The notes: generated by a model from the letters alone, not told the origin. A stretch of 56,498 bases of DNA from Acidobacteria bacterium UBA823 (GCA_002296225.1 DBHR01000060.1:4953-61450), one strand, 5' to 3'. Positions 16,160-24,940 are shown, counted from the stretch's first letter. Made by a program: numbers and translations.

Positions 16160-16917
16160 GCACCCATCTCCGCAGCAGCGCCGTCGATCCAGCCATAACC
16201 CTTGGCCTCAAGCTCAAGTGCCAGCGCCTTCCCGCCAGACTTGACGATCCGGCCCTCCGCTAGGACGTGTACGAAATCTGGGACGATATAATTGAGCATC
16301 CTCTGATAGTGGGTGATGACGACCGTGGAGCGCTCTGGGCGGCGCAGCGCGTTCACGCCCTTCGCCACAATCTGTAACGCGTCAATGTCGAGGCCAGAAT
16401 CTGTTTCGTCAAGAATGGCAAGCTTCGGCTCGAGTACCGCCATCTGGAAAATTTCGTTCCGCTTCTTCTCGCCTCCGGAAAACCCGTCATTCACTGGCCG
16501 GTTGAGCAGGTCAGGGCTGATTTCGAGCACCTCCAGCTGCTTCTTCACCAGCGCCATGAACTCCATCGCGTCGAGCTCTGGCTCCCCGCGGTGTTTCCTC
16601 ACCTCGTTCAGTGCCGCCTTGAGCAGATAGGCGTTGTTGACACCAGGAATCTCGACCGGATACTGAAACGCGAGGAAGACCCCGTTACGCGCCCGGTCCT
16701 CAGGCGCCATCGTCAGTAGGTCCTTACCCTGATACCTCACCGTGCCACTCGTCACGGTGTACTCGGCTCGGCCGGCTAGAAGGCCCGCCAGCGTACTCTT
16801 GCCCGAGCCGTTGGGACCCATGATCGCGTGTACCTCGCCGGCATTCACCGTCAGGTCGATACCCCGGAGAATGTCCTTGCCGCCCACGCTGGCATGTAGC
16901 GCCGTAATCTCCAACAT
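16156..16917 (-). CDS. sufC: SufC, Fe-S assembly ATPase
   Basis: 253-residue ABC-type ATPase that drives conformational change of SufB-SufD. Walker A is GPNGSGKST, the signature motif is FSGGEKKRNEIFQM, and Walker B is AILDETDSGLD, all typical of SufC including the TDSGLD form. ATG 16917 is chosen: GAGG lies 8 bases upstream and MLEITALHASVGGKDILRG is the normal SufC N-terminus. The frame stays open a further 37 codons upstream, but that extension is Arg/Pro-rich and precedes no ribosome site. The gap to sufB is about 120 bases, the longest inside the operon. Confidence 0.96.
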   Translation of the reverse strand: MLEITALHASVGGKDILRGIDLTVNAGEVHAIMGPNGSGKSTLAGLLAGRAEYTVTSGTVRYQGKDLLTMAPEDRARNGVFLAFQYPVEIPGVNNAYLLKAALNEVRKHRGEPELDAMEFMALVKKQLEVLEISPDLLNRPVNDGFSGGEKKRNEIFQMAVLEPKLAILDETDSGLDIDALQIVAKGVNALRRPERSTVVITHYQRMLNYIVPDFVHVLAEGRIVKSGGKALALELEAKGYGWIDGAAAEMGA

Positions 16918-17037
16918 CGTATTGCCTCTATGACTCAGAAAAATGTCGTGCCCAGGAAAAAGAATCAATCGTGCGGACGGAAAGTGGCGTGACCGTCTTG
17001 GGTCGGCCGCCGCGTGCGAGCGCGTCACCTCAGCCGT

Positions 17038-18483
17038 CTAGCCGACGCTGCCCTCCAAGCTGACCCCGAGCAGCTTCTGCGCTTCCACCGCAAACTCCAT
17101 AGGAAGTTCACGGAAGACTTCCTTGCAGAAGCCGTTGACGATTAGGTTCACTGCATCCTCGGTTGATAGACCCCGTTGCCGGCAGTAGAAGAGCTGGTCT
17201 TCACCGATCTTTGAGGTCGACGCTTCGTGTTCGACCTGCGCTGACGTGTTCCGCACCTCCAAATATGGGAACGTATGCGCGCCACATCGATCGCCGATCA
17301 GTAACGAATCGCACTGCGAATAGTTTCGCGCACCGGTGGCTCTTTTTCCAATCCGCACGAGACCCCGATACGTGTTCTGGCCATGTCCAGCTGAAATCCC
17401 CTTCGAGATGATCGTGCTACGGGTGTTTCGACCGAGATGCACCATCTTTGTGCCGGTATCGGCCTGCTGCCAATTGTTCGTCACGGCGACCGAATAGAAC
17501 TCGCCGACCGAGTTGTCGCCCTGCAAGATGCACCCGGGGTACTTCCACGTGATGGCCGAACCAGTCTCGACCTGCGTCCAAGTGATTTTCGAATTCCGGC
17601 CGGCTGCCGTGCCGCGCTTCGTGACGAAATTGTAGATGCCACCTTTGCCGTCCTTGTCGCCGGGATACCAGTTTTGGACGGTCGAGTATTTGATCGTAGC
17701 GTCGTCGAGCGCCACGAGCTCGACGACCGCGGCGTGCAACTGGTTCTCGTCGCGCATCGGCGCTGTGCACCCCTCAAGGTAGCTGACCGAGGCGCCCTCA
17801 TCGGCGACAAGCAGCGTGCGCTCAAACTGTCCCGTCGACGCGGCGTTGATCCGGAAGTAGGTCGATAGTTCCATCGGGCACTTGACGCCCTTCGGAATAT
17901 AAGCAAAGGAGCCGTCGCTGAAAACCGCCGAGTTAAGCGTCGCAAAGAAGTTATCTGTGTATGGCACCACCGTGCCTAGGTATTTGCGCACCAGATCGGG
18001 ATGCTCGCGCACCGCTTCCGAGAACGAGCAGAAAATGATGCCGAGGTCGCCGAGTTTCTCGCGGAACGTTGTGGCCACCGAAACGCTGTCGAAGACCGCG
18101 TCCACCGCGACGCCCGTCAGCATCTTCTGCTCCTCAAGCGGGATCCCGAGCTTCTCGAACGTGCTACGAATTTCCGGGTCTACCTCGTCGAGGCTCTTGA
18201 GCGTTGGCTTTTTCTTCGGCGCCGAATAGTAGCTAATCGCTTGATAGTCGATCGGGGTGTAGTGGACGTTTGGCCAAGACGGCTCGGTCATCGACGTCCA
18301 GACCCGGTAGGCCTTGAGGCGCCACTCGAGCAGCCACTCGGGCTCTTCCTTCTTGGCCGAGATCAGCCGGATCACATCCTCGCTCAGGCCTTTGGGAATC
18401 GTGTCGGCCTCGACGTCGGTCACAAAGCCGTATTTGTAGTCCTGATTGGCGAGCTGTTCGATCGTCTTCGTCGCTGTACTCAT
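17038..18483 (-). CDS. sufB: SufB, Fe-S assembly scaffold subunit
   Basis: First gene of the suf operon, 481 residues. SufB is the main subunit of the SufBC2D scaffold. It has the standard N-terminus (YKYGFVTDVEADTIPKGLSEDVIRLIS), EGCTAPMRDENQLHAAVVEL, and the C-terminal core SQCDSLLIGDRCGAHTFPYLEV plus HEASTSKIGEDQLFYC. Length and motifs are normal. Start ATG 18483 is preceded only by a weak GGCGGA. About 100 bases of leader separate it from the promoter and palindrome at 18567-18619. No Rrf2 or SufR regulator gene precedes it, unlike many suf operons. Confidence 0.97.
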   Translation of the reverse strand: MSTATKTIEQLANQDYKYGFVTDVEADTIPKGLSEDVIRLISAKKEEPEWLLEWRLKAYRVWTSMTEPSWPNVHYTPIDYQAISYYSAPKKKPTLKSLDEVDPEIRSTFEKLGIPLEEQKMLTGVAVDAVFDSVSVATTFREKLGDLGIIFCSFSEAVREHPDLVRKYLGTVVPYTDNFFATLNSAVFSDGSFAYIPKGVKCPMELSTYFRINAASTGQFERTLLVADEGASVSYLEGCTAPMRDENQLHAAVVELVALDDATIKYSTVQNWYPGDKDGKGGIYNFVTKRGTAAGRNSKITWTQVETGSAITWKYPGCILQGDNSVGEFYSVAVTNNWQQADTGTKMVHLGRNTRSTIISKGISAGHGQNTYRGLVRIGKRATGARNYSQCDSLLIGDRCGAHTFPYLEVRNTSAQVEHEASTSKIGEDQLFYCRQRGLSTEDAVNLIVNGFCKEVFRELPMEFAVEAQKLLGVSLEGSVG

Positions 18484-18566
18484 GTGGTCCGCCGGTGCCA
18501 GTGCGACCGTCAGGCGAAAGGGCCGAAAGCAGCCAAATCGCTCCTAACACCCGTAACAAATAACTC

Positions 18567-18581
18567 CGACCATAATGGTCG
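18567..18581. promoter_or_regulatory. Perfect inverted repeat, putative operator of the suf operon
   Basis: CGACCAT-A-ATGGTCG is a perfect 7-bp inverted repeat with a 1-base centre. On the minus strand it starts 9 bases after the -10 hexamer, so it covers the expected transcription start of sufB. That position suits a repressor site, as for Rrf2- or SufR-like control, but the regulator is not encoded nearby and the repeat does not match an operator I know. Confidence 0.6.
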
Positions 18582-18589
18582 TATATGAA

Positions 18590-18619
18590 TTTATACCACG
18601 CTGACAGAGGTCTTGCCAA
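18590..18619 (-). promoter_or_regulatory. Sigma-70-type promoter of the suf operon
   Basis: On the minus strand, TTGGCA (18619-18614) and TATAAA (18595-18590) are separated by 18 bases; each matches consensus at five of six positions. Transcription should start near 18583, inside the palindrome at 18567-18581, leaving a leader of about 100 bases before sufB. Confidence 0.7.
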
Positions 18620-18735
18620 CCCTGTTCGGGCCGGTCACTGGGATTTCCGATCGAACGGGAACTAGTCTCTAGTCTCCGATCTGCGGCACGGGAGGCCTCT
18701 CTTAGAGTCAACCTAGACGCCAGCCACGAAGCGAC

Positions 18736-20457
18736 CTACGACCCTGTGGGTTGACCCCATGACAACGGAGGCTTTTGGACGGAAGAGGGTAGGCTGACAA
18801 TCATTCCGACGACGACGACCGCGATGGCTCCCACAACATTTAGCCACAAGAAGGAAATGCTACTTGTCAAGGCAACGTAGGTCACCGTGATCATCCCGCC
18901 GACCAGTCCCCAGAGCGCCCCGGACGCCGTCGCCCGCCGCGTTGCCACGGCCAAGATGAACACGCCGAGCAAGGAGCCGTAGAAGAAGGAACCGAACCGA
19001 TTCACCACCTCGATGAGCGACCCGAGGTTCGCGGCATACATCGCCACGATGGAGGCAAAAAGCCCCCAGAACCCAGTGACTATTTTCGATACGCGGAGGT
19101 AGTGCTGGTCAGTCCCGTCGGCGCGTAGATGGCGACGGTAGATGTCGATGACAGTCGAGGTCGACAGCGAGTTCAACTCCCCAGCGATGCTTGACATCGC
19201 CGCGGCGAGGATGGCGGCGATCATCAAACCGACCAGGCCGACCGGCAATTCGGTCGTCACGAAGGTTGGAAACACGTAGTTCACGTCGGTGTAGGAATCG
19301 TCCTGGGTGACTTCCTTTACCAACGACACGGCCCGCCCACGAATGGCGGTTAATCTCTGCTGGCGCACGACGAAGGCCGCCTCGGTCGTTGCTACCGCCG
19401 CCGCGTCGCCTGTCCGGCGCGCCGCCACCGCCTCACGAGCCGCCGTCCGCCGCGCAGCGAGCGCATCCTGGAACTCCGTGTCGAGCGCCGCATACTCCGA
19501 TGCACGCGAACTCGCATGCACCTCGGCCTCGTGCACCGGGTTGAAGAGCATCGGCGGTGCGTGGAACAGGTAGAACACGAACACAAGCACGCCGATCAGC
19601 AAGATCAACGCCTGGAGAGGAATCTTCACGAATGCGCTCATCAGTAGCGAGTATCGGCCAGCGTCGACCGACTTAGCCGTCAGATACCGTTGCACTTGGC
19701 TCTGGTCGCACCCAAAATAGCCGAGCATCAGGAAGAGCCCGCCGATTAGCCCTGACCAGAACGTATATGTCTCGTTCAGGTTGAATTCGAAATCGATCGT
19801 GGCGAGTCGACCCGTCGCGCCCGCGACATGCAGTGCTTCGCCAATGCCAACGTCATCCGGCAGTCCGAATACGAGCGCGACCGCCACCGCCGCCATCCCC
19901 GCTACGATGACCACCATCTGCTTCACGTCGGTCCAAGTAACTGCCTGCACGCCACCGAACATCGTGTAGACCGTCGTCGACAGCCCAATCGCCATAATCG
20001 TCAGCGTGAGGTTGAACCCGAGCACAATCGACAAGATCACCGCCGGCGCCGCAATGATGACGCCGGCCTGCAGTCCCCGCGACAGGAGAAACAGTAGGCT
20101 CGCAAGTGTTCGGGTGCGTACGTCGAAGCGTCGCTCAAGGTATTCGTAGGCGGTGTAGACTTTGGCGTGGTAGAAGAACGGCACCAGCGTGAGTGACAGG
20201 ATGATCATCGCGATCGGCAGGCCAAAGTAGAACTGCACGAAACGCATGCCGTCCGCATACCCCTGACCCGTGGTGCCAACGAGCGTGATGGCGCTCATCT
20301 GGGTCGCCATCACCGTTAGGCCAACGGCCCACCACGGCAGCGAGCGATTGGCGAGAAAGTAACCCTCGACCGCCCCGGCTCCCGTGGTCCGTTTGAGGCC
20401 GGTGTAAACGATCCAGAGAAGATATGCGGCGACGATGAACCAGTCGACTACATGCAT
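18736..20457 (-). CDS. Sodium:solute symporter (SSS family)
   Basis: 573-residue inner-membrane transporter with about 13 hydrophobic spans, predicted to couple uptake of an organic solute to sodium. GYFGCDQSQVQRYLTA (near residue 246) is the SSS signature, and YFLANRSLPWWAVGLTVMATQMSAIT near residue 33 fits the first helices. An unusual feature is residues about 306-390, an Ala/Arg/Glu-rich insertion likely to be helical or coiled-coil, between two membrane spans. The substrate is not clear; sugar, sialic-acid-like and carboxylate carriers share these motifs. ATG 20457 lies 22 bases after a small membrane-protein gene and has no strong ribosome site, suggesting translational coupling to it. 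Confidence 0.9.
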   Translation of the reverse strand: MHVVDWFIVAAYLLWIVYTGLKRTTGAGAVEGYFLANRSLPWWAVGLTVMATQMSAITLVGTTGQGYADGMRFVQFYFGLPIAMIILSLTLVPFFYHAKVYTAYEYLERRFDVRTRTLASLLFLLSRGLQAGVIIAAPAVILSIVLGFNLTLTIMAIGLSTTVYTMFGGVQAVTWTDVKQMVVIVAGMAAVAVALVFGLPDDVGIGEALHVAGATGRLATIDFEFNLNETYTFWSGLIGGLFLMLGYFGCDQSQVQRYLTAKSVDAGRYSLLMSAFVKIPLQALILLIGVLVFVFYLFHAPPMLFNPVHEAEVHASSRASEYAALDTEFQDALAARRTAAREAVAARRTGDAAAVATTEAAFVVRQQRLTAIRGRAVSLVKEVTQDDSYTDVNYVFPTFVTTELPVGLVGLMIAAILAAAMSSIAGELNSLSTSTVIDIYRRHLRADGTDQHYLRVSKIVTGFWGLFASIVAMYAANLGSLIEVVNRFGSFFYGSLLGVFILAVATRRATASGALWGLVGGMITVTYVALTSSISFLWLNVVGAIAVVVVGMIVSLPSSVQKPPLSWGQPTGS

Positions 20458-20479
20458 GGGAATCGTCGGCGAGTCGCAA

Positions 20480-20632
20480 TCACGCCCCGAAATACCGACT
20501 GAAACTCCACAAAGCCGCCAGAACGACCGCCTCGACGAGCAGAACAGCCACGTAGATGGGTGTTATCGGCCGGGTAGGATTGGCCGCAGTCGGCGCCCCC
20601 GGCGCACGGACCGAGGAGGGCGAGTCACTCAT
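20480..20632 (-). CDS. Small single-span membrane protein, likely symporter accessory peptide
   Basis: A 50-residue frame starting at ATG 20632 and ending at TGA (20482-20480). GGAG lies 9 bases upstream of the start. Residues 1-22 are Ser/Pro/Ala-rich and polar; PIYVAVLLVEAVVLAALW (about 25-42) is one clean hydrophobic span; the end is SFSRYFGA. It sits 22 bases before the sodium:solute symporter on the same strand. Short membrane proteins encoded just upstream of SSS transporters are known accessory partners in several families (for example DUF4212-type small subunits), but this one is shorter and I recognise no family. Its partnership with the symporter is inferred from position. Confidence 0.65.
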   Translation of the reverse strand: MSDSPSSVRAPGAPTAANPTRPITPIYVAVLLVEAVVLAALWSFSRYFGA

Positions 20633-20939
20633 ACGTTGGTACTCCGTTCACACAGTTCGGCTGCGGCTGCCACCCGCCGATCACCTACCGTTGATCGACC
20701 AGCATCAACCAGATGCGCGTAGCGGATTACCATCTGGGGTGAAAGAAACCAGCTGCGTGGCGGTCTCGCAATGCTCATTGGGAACGAAGGTGCATATTCC
20801 AGTGCAGATGCCACGAGGCAGTATACCCTCGCACTAAAGCGGCCGGCAGCCCGTAGGCAATGCTCAAGAACAAGGTGAACCCTCATCCCGCACGGAGTCG
20901 TCCTCCCCGGTAGATGGACCCAAAAGAGGCCATGACACG
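20633..20939. other. Divergent intergenic region
   Basis: About 307 bases separate the leftward small membrane protein/symporter pair from the rightward VTT-domain gene. Control signals for both directions should be here. No hexamer pair good enough to call a promoter, no terminator and no RNA gene were recognised. Confidence 0.5.
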
Positions 20940-21656
20940 ATGACGGAGACCCGTGACAGCAGGCTCCCGTTACGTATTCTGGGCGGCATAGCGACTCTGG
21001 TGGTGCTCGTGGCCCTTGGCCGATTACTCGGTGAAGATCTGCCAGATTTCATGGTCTGGGTCGAGGGTCTTGGTATCTGGGCACCAATCGTCTTCGTCGC
21101 CGGATACGCCATCGCAACGGTCGCCTTCGTCCCCGGGGCAGTGCTGAGCCTCATAGCGGGTGCAATATTCGGCCTCGTTAAGGGCACGACCCTCGTGCTG
21201 ATGGGCGCGACGATCGGATCGGCCGCCGCCTTCTTGGTTTCCCGGCACCTCGCCCGGGCTTTGATCGAACAGCACCTGGCGGGCCATAACCGCTTTGCGG
21301 CGATCGACCAGGCGATCGGGGGCGACGGCTTCAAGATTGTCTTGCTGCTACGCTTGTCTCCCATCTTCCCGTATAACCTCCTCAACTACGCCCTCGGCCT
21401 GACTAAGGTGCGGTTCACCGACTACGTCCTTGCCTCGATCGGCATGCTACCGGGCTCTCTTCTCTACACCTACTACGGGAAGCTCGCCGGGAACGTGGCG
21501 ACTCTCGCCGCTGGAACGCCGACAGGCCGAGGTGCTGGTTACTATGCCGTCCTAGGCCTCGGTTTAGCCGCGACGATTCTCGTAACCACCTTAGTTACCC
21601 GCACCGCCAGGCGGATACTCCGCCAGTCCACGAGTGAGAAAGGAACCGACCTCTGA
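20940..21656 (+). CDS. TVP38/TMEM64 (VTT-domain, SNARE-associated/DedA-like) membrane protein
   Basis: 238-residue inner-membrane protein with about six hydrophobic segments. The VTT core is clear: FVPGAVLSLIAGAIFGLVKG, GATIGSAAAFLVSRHLAR, and RLSPIFPYNLLNYALGLTKVRFTDYVLAS with the conserved arginine and the P-x-N-L-x-N-Y re-entrant motif. Relatives are proposed lipid scramblases or transporters; the bacterial role is unsettled. ATG 20940 is used; AGAGG lies somewhat far upstream, about 11 bases. The gene stands alone between the symporter and the oxidase cluster. Confidence 0.85.
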   Translation: MTETRDSRLPLRILGGIATLVVLVALGRLLGEDLPDFMVWVEGLGIWAPIVFVAGYAIATVAFVPGAVLSLIAGAIFGLVKGTTLVLMGATIGSAAAFLVSRHLARALIEQHLAGHNRFAAIDQAIGGDGFKIVLLLRLSPIFPYNLLNYALGLTKVRFTDYVLASIGMLPGSLLYTYYGKLAGNVATLAAGTPTGRGAGYYAVLGLGLAATILVTTLVTRTARRILRQSTSEKGTDL

Positions 21657-21993
21657 CCACCGGTGCTCAGCCGAGAACCGACCGGTAGGTGAGGGGTAAA
21701 ATTTAGGCGACCAAACTGGTCCGATTGGTTGTTGCCGGTGAGGTGTAGTAGTTGTGCAACCGCGACAGTTTTGAGGCGCGATCCTCACGCGCCGTTTCAA
21801 CGCCGGTGCGGACCTCGCGCGGACAGGGTTTTCCCGGGTCTAGGCTTGCGTCCCCCCCGCCCTGCAGCTAAAATGCCGTGTTTGCCGGTTCACGGATCGT
21901 GCAGATTTGTGGGCCGAATCGGCGGGTTGGCGACCAGCCTCTGCTCGCAATCACAACCCCGGATGCCGTAGGACAGAGAAAGGAGTCACGACG
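21657..21993. other. Leader region of the cytochrome oxidase operon
   Basis: This 337-base stretch holds no credible gene. It contains a promoter candidate (21846-21874), a small hairpin (GGCGCG 21775-21780 with CGCGCC 21788-21793, no T run), and AAGGAG at 21980-21985, which sets the TTG start of subunit I. The subunit I frame is open back to 21907, but that part lacks the family's N-terminal features. Confidence 0.5.
21846..21874 (+). promoter_or_regulatory. Possible sigma-70-type promoter of the oxidase operon
   Basis: TTGCGT (21846-21851) and TAAAAT (21869-21874) are separated by 17 bases. The -10 matches at five positions, the -35 at three. Transcription would start near 21881, about 113 bases before coxA. 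The match is modest. Confidence 0.35.
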
Positions 21994-23751
21994 TTGGATA
22001 ACGTGACGACAGTCGGGCACGCGCACGCCCACGCGGACCACGAGCACGAGTTGCCCTTCTGGCAGAGGTATGTCTTCTCCCAGGACCATAAGGTGATCGG
22101 CATCCAATACGCCATCACCGCGCTTCTGTTTTTACTCCTCGGCTTCACGCTGATGATGATTATGCGTTGGCAACTCGCCTACCCCAGCCAGCCCATTCCC
22201 TTTATCGGCGGTTTGTTTGGTGATGCCAACGCGCCTGGCGGCATCATGCTGCCAGAGTTCTACAACCAGTTGGGTGCAATGCACGGCACGATCATGGTCT
22301 TTCTTGGCGTCGTGCCGCTGGCAGTTGGCGGGTTCGGTAATTTCGTGGTGCCGCTCCAAATTGGCGCACCTGACATGGCATTTCCTCGCCTGAACATGGC
22401 GAGCTATTGGGTGTATTTCGTCGGGGGCGTGGTGATGTTGGCCAGCTTCTTCGCGCCTGGTGGCGCCGCCAACTCGGGCTGGACGTCTTATGTCCCGTTG
22501 GCTGTGATCGCGACCCAGGGTCAGACGTGGTGGTTGATCGGAATGACATGCTTGATCACCTCGTCACTGCTCGGTGCGATCAATTTCATCGTCACAATGG
22601 TGCAGCTACGCGCGCCCGGCCTCACGTGGATGCGACTGCCATTCTTTGTCTGGACGCAGCTCGTCACGGCCTTTCTGCTGCTACTCGCCTTCCCACCGCT
22701 CGAAGCAGCTGCGTTCCTGCAACTCATGGACCGGCTTGTCGGTACGAGCTTCTTCCTGCCAAGCGGGCTGGTGGTGAGCGGTCAAGCCCTCGAGGTCAGC
22801 GGCGGCGGTAGCGCCCTATTGTGGCAACACTTGTTCTGGTTCCTGGCGCATCCGGAGGTGTATGTCCTGATTCTTCCGGCAATGGGCATCGTGGCCGAAA
22901 TCATCGCCAACAACACGCGGAAGCCGCTCTGGGGTTACCGGCCGATGGTCTACTCGGTGATCTTCCTCGGCTTCATGTCATTCATCGTCTGGGCACACCA
23001 CATGTTCTTGACCGGGATGGGCACGTATATCAGTGCGTTCTTCCAGACAACAACGATGATCATCTCGATTCCGTCCGTCATTATCCTCTCGGCGTTGTTC
23101 ATCTCGCTGTATGGAGGCTCGATCCGGTTTACGACACCGATGCTATTTGCGCTGGGGTTTTTGCCGATGTTCGGCATCGGTGGACTGACCGGGCTACCGC
23201 TGGCCTTCGCCGCGTCAGACATCCATCTGCACGACACCCTCTACGTCATCGGACACTTCCACTACGTCGTGGCACCCGGCACCATCTTCGCGTTATTTGC
23301 GGGTATCTATTACTGGTTCCCAAAGGCCACCGGCCGCAAGATGAACGAGCTGCTCGGGAAAATCCATTTCTGGGGCTCATTCATCTTCATGAATGGCGTC
23401 TTTTGGCCGATGCTCATCCAGGGATTGGCGGGGATGAATCGACGAATGTACGACGGCGGCATTCAGTATCAGCACGTGCAAGACGTCCTGCAGTGGAACT
23501 CAGTGATGTCGTGGTCGGCCTGGGGGCTCGGCCTCTTCCAGATCTTCTTCATCATTAACTTCTTCAGAAGCATCCGGAACGGGGAGAAGACGAACAACAA
23601 CCCGTGGGAGGCGACCACCCTTGAGTGGCAGGCACCATCACCGCCGCCGCACGGGAATTTCCTTTCACCGCCCGAAGTGCACCGCGGGCCGTATGAGTAC
23701 AGTGTGCCCGGCGCAGCAACCGACTTCACGCCGCAGGGCCAACGGTCGTAG
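21994..23751 (+). CDS. coxA: Cytochrome c oxidase subunit I (A-type heme-copper oxidase)
   Basis: 585-residue catalytic subunit reducing O2 to water and pumping protons. It has 12 predicted spans and the heme/CuB histidines: H in QLGAMHGTIM, HPEVY, WAHHMF, and DIHLHDTLYVIGHFHYV. The HPEV glutamate places it in the A1 group, and D-channel residues are present in GGFGNF and GAPDMAFPRLN. The start is taken as TTG 21994, 8 bases after AAGGAG; it yields a short His-rich N-terminus (GHAHAHADHEHE), an oddity that might bind metal. The gene opens a cluster ordered I-III-IV-x-y-II, with no assembly (SCO, CtaG) or heme A genes alongside. Confidence 0.96.
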   Translation: MDNVTTVGHAHAHADHEHELPFWQRYVFSQDHKVIGIQYAITALLFLLLGFTLMMIMRWQLAYPSQPIPFIGGLFGDANAPGGIMLPEFYNQLGAMHGTIMVFLGVVPLAVGGFGNFVVPLQIGAPDMAFPRLNMASYWVYFVGGVVMLASFFAPGGAANSGWTSYVPLAVIATQGQTWWLIGMTCLITSSLLGAINFIVTMVQLRAPGLTWMRLPFFVWTQLVTAFLLLLAFPPLEAAAFLQLMDRLVGTSFFLPSGLVVSGQALEVSGGGSALLWQHLFWFLAHPEVYVLILPAMGIVAEIIANNTRKPLWGYRPMVYSVIFLGFMSFIVWAHHMFLTGMGTYISAFFQTTTMIISIPSVIILSALFISLYGGSIRFTTPMLFALGFLPMFGIGGLTGLPLAFAASDIHLHDTLYVIGHFHYVVAPGTIFALFAGIYYWFPKATGRKMNELLGKIHFWGSFIFMNGVFWPMLIQGLAGMNRRMYDGGIQYQHVQDVLQWNSVMSWSAWGLGLFQIFFIINFFRSIRNGEKTNNNPWEATTLEWQAPSPPPHGNFLSPPEVHRGPYEYSVPGAATDFTPQGQRS

Positions 23752-23771
23752 CCAAGGGAGTAGACATCGCG

Positions 23772-24368
23772 ATGGAAATTCCGTATACCGTCGACACCCG
23801 GGCCGATACCGGGCTGAATAACGTCAAGCTTGGCATCTGGCTGTTCTTGGCGTCTGAGGTCATGCTCTTCGGCGGCCTCTTCTCGTCCTACGTCCTCCTG
23901 CGAGTCGGTGCGGAAGCGGGAACGTGGCCTCAAGGGGCGGAGATTCTGAGCATCCCGCTCGCGACCTTCAACACCATCGTGCTGATCGGTTCGTCGGTGA
24001 CGATGGTCATGGCGTGGGCGTCGCTTAAACTGCGGGACTTGTTCAAGTACAGGCTATATATGGGCACCACCGTTGCCCTCGCGCTCGTCTTTCTGATCGT
24101 TAAGGCCTTCGAATACGCCGACAAGTTCTCGCATCATCTGTATCCGTCCGAAAGCACCTTCTTGGGCATCTATTTCTTGATCACCGGCCTGCACGGCCTG
24201 CACATCGTGGGCGGAATCATCGTCAACAGCTATTTCCTGCTGCCGGGCGTCAAGATGTGGCACACAGCACCGGAGCGCTTCACGAACCGGGTCGAAGCGG
24301 CCGGTCTCTACTGGCACTTCGTCGACTTAGTGTGGATCTTCTTGTTCCCGGTACTCTACCTGCTCTGA
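23772..24368 (+). CDS. coxC: Cytochrome c oxidase subunit III
   Basis: 198-residue membrane subunit with about five spans, the short form typical of bacterial caa3/bo3-type enzymes. Characteristic motifs are KLGIWLFLASEVMLFGGLFSSYVLLR, FLGIYFLITGLHGLHIVGGI and YWHFVDLVWIFLFPVLYL. It stabilises the catalytic subunit and proton uptake. ATG 23772 follows GGGAG within 15 bases and lies 20 bases after coxA, consistent with one operon. Confidence 0.95.
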   Translation: MEIPYTVDTRADTGLNNVKLGIWLFLASEVMLFGGLFSSYVLLRVGAEAGTWPQGAEILSIPLATFNTIVLIGSSVTMVMAWASLKLRDLFKYRLYMGTTVALALVFLIVKAFEYADKFSHHLYPSESTFLGIYFLITGLHGLHIVGGIIVNSYFLLPGVKMWHTAPERFTNRVEAAGLYWHFVDLVWIFLFPVLYLL

Positions 24369-24419
24369 TGGAATGGTTGGGTTGCGCCTGACGTCTGGAC
24401 ACTGACGAAGAGGAAACGA

Positions 24420-24722
24420 ATGAGCATGGATTCCGCCGAAGACATCAAGAAACACGTCAAGGTCTACCTCATGGTGTTCGCCGCCTTGATGGTCCTGACG
24501 GTCATCACGGTCGGCGTCGCCTCTCTCTCCTTGACAATTCCGCTGGCGATTGCTCTGGCACTCGTCATCGCCACGGTCAAGGGATCGCTGGTGGCAAGTT
24601 ACTTCATGCACCTGGTGTCTGAGAAGTCGCCGATTTATTGGACGTTGATGCTGACGGCAGCCTTCTTCGCCGTATTGATGTTCGTGCCATTGCTGGCAAT
24701 GCTAGACAGCATCGGCCGATAG
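24420..24722 (+). CDS. Cytochrome c oxidase subunit IV (prokaryotic COX4/CtaF type)
   Basis: 100-residue protein with three hydrophobic spans, as in the small fourth subunit of bacterial aa3/caa3 oxidases. HVKVYLMVFAALMVLTVITV, LALVIATVKGSLVASYFMHL and LTAAFFAVLMFVPLL match the family pattern, including the K-G-x-L-V-x-x-Y-F-M-H-L block. ATG 24420 is preceded by GAAGAGGA. It lies 51 bases after subunit III. Confidence 0.88.
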   Translation: MSMDSAEDIKKHVKVYLMVFAALMVLTVITVGVASLSLTIPLAIALALVIATVKGSLVASYFMHLVSEKSPIYWTLMLTAAFFAVLMFVPLLAMLDSIGR

Positions 24723-24730
24723 GAGCATTG

Positions 24731-24940
24731 ATGTCCCTGAGGGCTGTTCACATTCTATTTATCGTCGCCTCGATTGTGCTGGCGGTCTTTATGGGGGGCT
24801 GGGGCATCGTGATGTTCAGGTCGCCGCTGGGGTCGGGCGGGCACTTGGCGACAGGAGTGGTCTCGTGTCTTGTCGCCGCAGTCTTGAGCGTCTACGCTGT
24901 CGGCTTTATCCGCAAGACGCGGCGGATTGGCATCGAGTGA
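24731..24940 (+). CDS. Small two-span membrane protein in the oxidase cluster, unknown
   Basis: 69-residue protein from ATG 24731, 8 bases after the subunit IV stop, with AGGAG 7 bases upstream. It has two hydrophobic segments (VHILFIVASIVLAVFMGGWGIVMF and LATGVVSCLVAAVLSVYAVGFI) and a basic end, RKTRRIGIE, that should face the cytoplasm. I recognise no family. Spacing puts it in the oxidase operon, between subunits IV and II, so a structural or assembly role in the oxidase is a reasonable guess. Confidence 0.75.
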   Translation: MSLRAVHILFIVASIVLAVFMGGWGIVMFRSPLGSGGHLATGVVSCLVAAVLSVYAVGFIRKTRRIGIE

